From: Streptomyces sp. CB02056
Lineage (GTDB): Bacteria; Actinomycetota; Actinomycetes; Streptomycetales; Streptomycetaceae
Reading direction: 5' to 3'
NCBI RefSeq assembly: GCF_001905545.1
Contig: NZ_LIPD01000007.1
Span: 124,001 to 188,000 of the forward strand
Length of the DNA stretch: 64,000 bases
The notes beneath the pieces were generated by a model. The model searched no databases. It had not been told where the DNA came from and was given only the letters and a program-made list of their open reading frames with translations. Shown piece by piece: positions 58,738-64,000 of the stretch. Every line of letters starts with the position of its first letter. Position 1 is the first letter of the stretch. The translations under genes and the position numbers were made by a program.

Positions 58738-61700
58738 TCAGGAAAGGCCGAGTTCGTTGTCGATCAGGTCGAAGAGCTCGTCGTCCGAGGCGGCGCCCAG
58801 GTCGACGCCCTCGGCCTCGGGCTCCTCGCCCGACTCCGCCCAGCGGGCGGTGAGGGCCTCCAGCCGGGCGGCCACCTGGGCGCGCAGTCCGTCGGGCGCC
58901 CCGGACGCGCCGGCCGTCCCGGCCGTGGCCGCCAACGCCTGCTCCAGCCGGTCGAGTTCGAGCAGGACGGGCGGCACGGCCACCGAGCCCGCCAGGCCCA
59001 GCCGGTCCCGCAGGTGCTCGGCGACGGCGGCCGGGGTCGGGTGGTCGAAGACCAGGGTCGCCGGGAGCCGGACACCGGTGGCCTCGGTGAGGCTGGTGCG
59101 GATCCGCAGCGAGGTCAGCGAGTCGAAGCCGACGTCCTTGAACGCCTGAGCGGGCTTCACCGTCTCGTCGATGCTCTGGCCGAGCACCTTGGCCGCGCTG
59201 GCCCGGACCAGGTCCAGGAGCAGCCGGAGCTGTTCGGTCTCGCCCACCGCGGAGAGCCTGCGGAACAGGACCTCACGGCCGTCGCCGGCCGGTGCCCCGG
59301 CGGTGGCGGCGGTGCGGCGGGGGGTGCGGACCAGGCCGCGCAGCAGCGGGTTCAGTTCGCCGCCCGCCGCCTGCCCGCGCAGCGCGTCGCGGTCCAGCCG
59401 GGTCGGGACCAGCAGCGCCTCCGGGGACCGCAGCGCGGCGTCGAACAGCGCCAGCGCCTCCTCCGTCGCCATGGCCGCCAGGCCGCCCCGGGCCAGCCGG
59501 GCGCGATCGGCCTCGTCCAGGTGCCCGGTCAGGCCGCTGGCCTGAGCCCACAGGCCCCAGGCCAGCGACACCGCCGGCAGACCCCGCTCACGGCGCCACC
59601 CGGCCAGGCCGTCCAGGAAGCCGTTCGCCGACCCGTACAGGCTCTGCCCGGCACTGCCGAACACGCCCGCGCCGGAGGAGAAGAGAACGAAGGCCGCCAG
59701 ACCCAGGCCCGCGGTCGCCTCGTGCAGGTGCCAGGCCGCGTCCGCCTTCGGGGCGAACACCTCCCCCAGCTCCTCCGCCGACCGCGTCTCGAAGACGCCG
59801 TCGGCCAGCGTGCCGGCGGTGTGCACCACCGCCGTCAGCGGACGCTCCACCGGGACCCGACGCACCAGGTCGTCGACCACCGAACGGTCCGACACATCGG
59901 CGGCCACCACCTCCACCTCGGCACCGAGCGCCTCGAGTCCGGCCACCAACTCCGCCGCACCCGGCGCCGCCACGCCGCGACGGCTCACCAACAGCAGCCG
60001 CCGCACCCCGTGCGACTCCACCAGATGCCGGGCCACCAACCCGCCCAACGTCCCCGTACCACCGGTCACCAGCACCGTCCCCGCCGGATCCAGGACCGGG
60101 CCGGTGCCGGTGGGCGCCTCGGCACGCGCCAGGCGCGGCACCACCGCGGTCCCGTCGCGCCAGGCGACATGGGGTTCGCCGGACGCGAGCGCGTCGGCCA
60201 CCAGTGAGGCGGGCACCGCCGAGCCGTCGGTGTCCACCAGGACGATCCGGCCCGGGTGTTCGAGCTGCGCGGTGCGGACCAGGCCCCGGACGGCGGCCGC
60301 CGCCGGGTCCCCGGCGCCGTGCGCGGTCAGGACCGCGAGCGGGCCGGCGGAGTCACCGGCCAGGTGCTCCTGGATCCCGCCGAGCGCGGCGCCGACGAGT
60401 GCCCGGGCCGCCTGCGGCACCGGCAACCCCTCGGGGACGCGGGTCAAGTCGAGGACATCGTCCCCGGACGGGCGGTCCGCCGCCCGCGGCAGGTCGGCGG
60501 GCGCCCAGTCGACGCGGTACAGGTGCTCGGCGGCGGTGTCCCGGGCGGCGGACAGCCGCTCGGGCGCCACCGGCCGCAGGACCAGCGCCCCGACGGCACC
60601 GACGGGCCGGCCGACCGGGTCGGTCAGCGCGAAGGAGACGCTGTCCGGGCCCTCCCGGCGGGAGTGCACCCGCAGCGCGGTGGCCCCGGACGCGTACAGG
60701 GCCACGTCGTTCCAGGCGAACGGCAGCAGCACCTCCCCCGGTCCGGCCACCGGCGCCGCGCCCAGGTTGGCGGACTGCAGGGCCGCGTCCAGCAGGGCCG
60801 GGTGCAGTCCGAACCGCCCGGCGGAGTCCGTCAGTTCCTCCGGCAGCGCGACCTCGGCGAACACCTCCTCGCCCGACCGCCAGGCGGCCCGCAGGCCCCG
60901 GAACGCGTCGCCGTACTCGTAGCCCGCCTCGGCCAGCCGCTCGTAGAATCCGTCCAGGGCGACCGGCTCCGCGCCGGCCGGCGGCCACGCCTCGTAGCCG
61001 AACTCCGGTGCGGTCTCGGCCGCCAGGAAGCCGGTGGCGTGCCGGGTCCACACGCCGCCCTCCGCGTCCTCGGGCCGCGAGTGCACGTGGACGGCCCGGC
61101 GGTCGTCGTCGGCGGTGGCCGGGTCGACCGTGACACGGACCTGGAGGCCACCGCGCTCGGGCAGGATCCCGGGCGCCTCGACGACCAGCTCGTCGAGTCG
61201 GCCGAGACCGGTCCGCTCCCCCGCCCGCAGGGCGAGTTCGAGGAAGGCCGCGCCGGGCAGCAGGACCGTCCCGGAGACGGCGTGGCCGGCCAGCCACGGG
61301 TGCGATCGGACCGACAGCCGTCCGGTGAACACCTCTCCCCCGTCGGGCAGTTCGACCAGGGTGCCGAGCAGCGGGTGCTCGGCGGCGGCGACCCCGAACG
61401 CGGTCACGTCACCCGTGGCGGCCACGGGCTCCAGCCAGAAGCGCTGGTGCTGGAAGGCGTAGGTGGGCAGTTCGGAGGGACGGACGGTGCCGGCTCCGGC
61501 GTGGGCCGTGGACCAGTCCACGGACAGGCCGTGCACGTGGAGTTCGGCGGCGGCGAGCAGGACGCGGTCCCAGCCGCCGTCCTCGCGGCGCAGGGTCCCG
61601 GTGACGACGGTCGGCGCCTGAACGGCCTCCTCCAGGGCCTCGACGATGCCGTGGGCGAGCACGGGGTGCGCGCTGACCTCGACGAACGCCCGGAAACCGT

Positions 61701-64000
61701 CACCCGCCAAGGTCTCGACGGCGTCGCCGAAGCGGACGGTCTGCCGCAGGTTGCGGTACCAGTACCCGGCGTCCAGCTCCGGGCCCTCCAGCCAGCGGCC
61801 CTCGACGGTGGAGAGGAAGGGGATGGCGGCGGGCTGGGGCTTCACGGCGCCGAGCAGCTCGGCGAGTTCGGCCTCGATCGACTCCACGTGCGAGGTGTGC
61901 GAGGCGTAGTCGACGGCGATCCGCCGCACGCGCACGCCCTGCTCCTCGTACGCGACGACGAGCGTGTCCAGACCCGCCGGGTCACCGGCCACCACCACCG
62001 AGGAGGGGCCATTGACGGCCGCGACCTCGACCCCGGCGGGGAGCCGGTCGGCCACCTCGACGAGCGGCAGCCCGACCGAGACCATCCCGCCGCGTCCGGC
62101 CAGACCCCGGGCGATGGCCTGCGACCGCAGCGCCACCACCGCCGCCGCGTCCTCCAGCGAGAGGATGCCCGCGACATGCGCCGCCGCGATCTCGCCCTGC
62201 GAGTGGCCGACCACCGCGTCAGGAACGACACCCAGCGACGCCCAGAGGCGCGCCAGGCCGACGTTCACCGCGAACGACACCGGCTGCACCACGTCCACCC
62301 GCTCCAACGAAGCGGCACCCGGCACCTGGTTCACCACATCCAGCAACGACCAGTCGACATAAGCCCTCAGAGCCTTGTCGACCTCACCGAGCGCCTCCGC
62401 GAACACCGCGGACTCGACGAGCAGCCGACGCCCCATCCCGGCCCACTGGGAACCCTGACCCGGGAAGACGAACACCGACCGACCACTCACCTCCGCCCGA
62501 CCGGACACCAGCCCGGCCGCGGCCTCCCCCTCGGCCAGGGCCTTCAGGGCGGCGACGAGCGCGGCCCGGTCGGCGCCGACGGCCACGGCACGCTCGGTGA
62601 ACCGGGTGCGCGCGGTGACGAGTGCCCGGGCGGTGGCGGCGAGGTCCGGCGCCGGCTGCCCCTCCGCGAAGGCCGCCAGCCGCGCGGCCTGCTGACGCAG
62701 CGCCGCCTCCGAGGCGGCCGAGACCACCCAGGGGACCACGTTCTCCCCGGCGTCAGCGGGCGTTGCTGCTCCGTCGATGGGCTCGGCGCCGTCGGCCGGC
62801 TCCGCCTGCTCCAGGATCACGTGCGCGTTCGTCCCGCTCACCCCGAACGCCGAGACGCCGGCCCGGCGCGGGCGGTCGGCCTCCGGCCAGGCCCGCCGCT
62901 CGGTGAGCAGGGCGATGCCGCCCGAGGACCAGTCGATGTGCGAGGAGGGCGCGTCGATGTGGAGGGTCCGCGGCAGTACGCCGTGGCGCAGCGCCTCGAC
63001 CATCTTGATCACGCCCGCCGCACCGGCGGCGGCCTGGGTGTGGCCGATGTTGGACTTCACCGACCCGAGCCAGAGCGGCTGTTCGGCCGGGCGGTCCTTG
63101 CCGTAGGTGGCGAGCAGGGCGTGTGCCTCGATCGGGTCGCCGAGCGGGGTGCCGGTGCCGTGCGCCTCGACGGCGTCGACGTCGGCGGCCGTCAGCCTGG
63201 CGTTGGCGAGCGCTGCCCGGATGACCCGCTCCTGCGAGGGACCGTTCGGGGCGGTCAGACCGTTGGACGCACCGTCCTGGTTGACGGCCGAACCCCGGAC
63301 AACCGCCAGCACCTCGTGCCCCAACCGCCGGGCGTCGGAGAGCCGTTCGAGCAGCAGCAGGCCCACGCCCTCGGACATCCCGAACCCGTCGGCTGCGTCG
63401 GCGAAGGCCTTGCTCCGGCCGTCGGCGGCGAGGCCGCGCTGCCGGGAGAAGCCGACCAGGCCTTCGAGCGTGGACATCACCGAGGCGCCGCCGGCCAGAG
63501 CCAGCGTGCACTCCCCGGCGCGGAGCGCCTGGGCGGCGAGGTGCAGGGCGACCAGCGAGGAGGAGCAGGCGGTGTCGACGGTGATCGCGGGTCCCTCCAG
63601 GCCGAGGGCGTAGGAGAGGCGGCCGGAGAGCACGCTGCCCGCGTTGCCGGTGACCAGGTAGCCCTCGTCGGCGGCGCCGCCGGTGCCCTGGGTGCCGTAG
63701 TCCTGGCCGTGGGTGCCGATGAAGACGCCGGTCGGGGTGGCGCGCAGGGCGGTGGGGTCGAGTCCGGCGCGCTCCAGGGTCTCCCAGGCGACTTCGAGCA
63801 GCAGGCGCTGCTGCGGGTCCATCGCCAGGGCCTCGCGCGGGTTGATGCCGAAGAAGGCGGCGTCGAAGTCGGCGATGCCGGGCAGGAATCCGCCGCCGCG
63901 CACGTAGGTGCGGCCGGGGGCGTCGGGGTCGGGGTCGTAGCTGCCGTCGAGGTCCCAGCCCCGGTCGGCGGGCAGGCCGGTGACGGCGTCGCCGCCGGCG
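58738..64000 (-). CDS. Type I PKS module, partial: KS-AT-DH-KR-ACP (continues past right edge)
   Basis: The frame is open to the edge, so the N-terminus and any earlier modules are missing. KS: Cys at 63565-63567 (VDTACSSSL), then HGTGTPLGDPIEA. AT: GHSQGEIAAAH and YASH at 61897-61908 (methylmalonyl). DH: HAVSGTVLLPGAAF with His and Pro in place, then LLDAALQ. KR: GGTGTLGG, TLADGVF and Tyr at 59635-59637 in SLYGSAN, B-type. ACP: DVGFDSLTSLRIRTSL with the carrier Ser at 59119-59121. The last ~110 residues are a helical docking tail ending DELFDLIDNELGLS. No ER. The stop is 24 bases before the preferred start of the next module's gene. Confidence 0.95.
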   Translation of the reverse strand, partial: AGGDAVTGLPADRGWDLDGSYDPDPDAPGRTYVRGGGFLPGIADFDAAFFGINPREALAMDPQQRLLLEVAWETLERAGLDPTALRATPTGVFIGTHGQDYGTQGTGGAADEGYLVTGNAGSVLSGRLSYALGLEGPAITVDTACSSSLVALHLAAQALRAGECTLALAGGASVMSTLEGLVGFSRQRGLAADGRSKAFADAADGFGMSEGVGLLLLERLSDARRLGHEVLAVVRGSAVNQDGASNGLTAPNGPSQERVIRAALANARLTAADVDAVEAHGTGTPLGDPIEAHALLATYGKDRPAEQPLWLGSVKSNIGHTQAAAGAAGVIKMVEALRHGVLPRTLHIDAPSSHIDWSSGGIALLTERRAWPEADRPRRAGVSAFGVSGTNAHVILEQAEPADGAEPIDGAATPADAGENVVPWVVSAASEAALRQQAARLAAFAEGQPAPDLAATARALVTARTRFTERAVAVGADRAALVAALKALAEGEAAAGLVSGRAEVSGRSVFVFPGQGSQWAGMGRRLLVESAVFAEALGEVDKALRAYVDWSLLDVVNQVPGAASLERVDVVQPVSFAVNVGLARLWASLGVVPDAVVGHSQGEIAAAHVAGILSLEDAAAVVALRSQAIARGLAGRGGMVSVGLPLVEVADRLPAGVEVAAVNGPSSVVVAGDPAGLDTLVVAYEEQGVRVRRIAVDYASHTSHVESIEAELAELLGAVKPQPAAIPFLSTVEGRWLEGPELDAGYWYRNLRQTVRFGDAVETLAGDGFRAFVEVSAHPVLAHGIVEALEEAVQAPTVVTGTLRREDGGWDRVLLAAAELHVHGLSVDWSTAHAGAGTVRPSELPTYAFQHQRFWLEPVAATGDVTAFGVAAAEHPLLGTLVELPDGGEVFTGRLSVRSHPWLAGHAVSGTVLLPGAAFLELALRAGERTGLGRLDELVVEAPGILPERGGLQVRVTVDPATADDDRRAVHVHSRPEDAEGGVWTRHATGFLAAETAPEFGYEAWPPAGAEPVALDGFYERLAEAGYEYGDAFRGLRAAWRSGEEVFAEVALPEELTDSAGRFGLHPALLDAALQSANLGAAPVAGPGEVLLPFAWNDVALYASGATALRVHSRREGPDSVSFALTDPVGRPVGAVGALVLRPVAPERLSAARDTAAEHLYRVDWAPADLPRAADRPSGDDVLDLTRVPEGLPVPQAARALVGAALGGIQEHLAGDSAGPLAVLTAHGAGDPAAAAVRGLVRTAQLEHPGRIVLVDTDGSAVPASLVADALASGEPHVAWRDGTAVVPRLARAEAPTGTGPVLDPAGTVLVTGGTGTLGGLVARHLVESHGVRRLLLVSRRGVAAPGAAELVAGLEALGAEVEVVAADVSDRSVVDDLVRRVPVERPLTAVVHTAGTLADGVFETRSAEELGEVFAPKADAAWHLHEATAGLGLAAFVLFSSGAGVFGSAGQSLYGSANGFLDGLAGWRRERGLPAVSLAWGLWAQASGLTGHLDEADRARLARGGLAAMATEEALALFDAALRSPEALLVPTRLDRDALRGQAAGGELNPLLRGLVRTPRRTAATAGAPAGDGREVLFRRLSAVGETEQLRLLLDLVRASAAKVLGQSIDETVKPAQAFKDVGFDSLTSLRIRTSLTEATGVRLPATLVFDHPTPAAVAEHLRDRLGLAGSVAVPPVLLELDRLEQALAATAGTAGASGAPDGLRAQVAARLEALTARWAESGEEPEAEGVDLGAASDDELFDLIDNELGLS

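Noticed and set aside
54251..59149. 1632-aa plus-strand frame opposite the PKS genes
   Set aside because: Antisense of PKS modules; His/Arg/Gln-rich and without domains.

Overview
The window is very GC-rich. Its genes use GC-ending codons, show many 4-base GTGA/ATGA overlaps, and often start with GTG. Gene content points to Streptomyces or a close relative (Kitasatospora-like). No tRNA, rRNA, CRISPR array or intact transposase was recognised.

Left third (1-19.0 kb): a conjugative or mobilisable element, either an integrated ICE or part of a large plasmid. After a partial membrane protein and a patch of frameshifted genes including a DUF932 remnant (1150-2092), there is a mobilisation block: a RHH-type MobC-like protein, an HUH relaxase, and a helical-repeat protein that shares a repeat unit with the relaxase C-terminus. 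A transglycosylase/NlpC-P60 wall hydrolase faces a tightly coupled type IV secretion operon (7284-15580) of a VirB2-like two-TM protein, a VirB8-like protein, a VirB6/TrbL-like protein, an SCO6880-type protein, a VirB4 ATPase, a VirD4 coupling protein and a DUF4913 protein. Four unrecognised minus-strand genes converge on it.

Middle (19.4-31.7 kb): an HD-domain protein converges on a Nudix/HTH-PLD pair whose upstream region carries a perfect 16-bp inverted repeat. Next is an unusual locus (21.3-28.3 kb): a 36-codon ORF coupled to a degenerate MurC-like protein, two proteins made of tandem GerE-like HTH units, a fusion of a thiopeptide-type (LanB-like) domain with an FxLD-type methyltransferase, and a helical protein. 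It resembles RiPP biosynthesis, but no dehydratase or obvious precursor is visible, so it is the best candidate for an undescribed system. An unknown 192-aa protein and a divergent HxlR/MFS exporter pair follow.

Right (32.0-64.0 kb): an oligopeptide-type ABC transporter operon ends in an acyl-CoA-dehydrogenase-fold (DszC/SfnB-like) protein and a luciferase-like monooxygenase, suggesting organosulfur or other substrate scavenging. Then comes one end of an ansamycin-type cluster: a large SARP regulator, a LAL-type LuxR regulator coupled to a class II (amino)DAHP synthase, a MhpA-like FAD monooxygenase, a RifF-like amide synthase (arylamine N-acetyltransferase fold), and three type I PKS genes running off the right edge. 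The order PKS - amide synthase - FAD monooxygenase - (a)DAHP synthase follows rifE-rifF-orf19-rifH of the rifamycin cluster. The modules read KS-AT-DH-KR-ACP (partial), KS-AT-DH-KR-ACP and KS-AT-ACP, all with methylmalonyl-type YASH AT motifs. The last ACP has Val instead of Asp before the carrier serine.

All calls come from reading the sequence and recalled family motifs; no database search was run.
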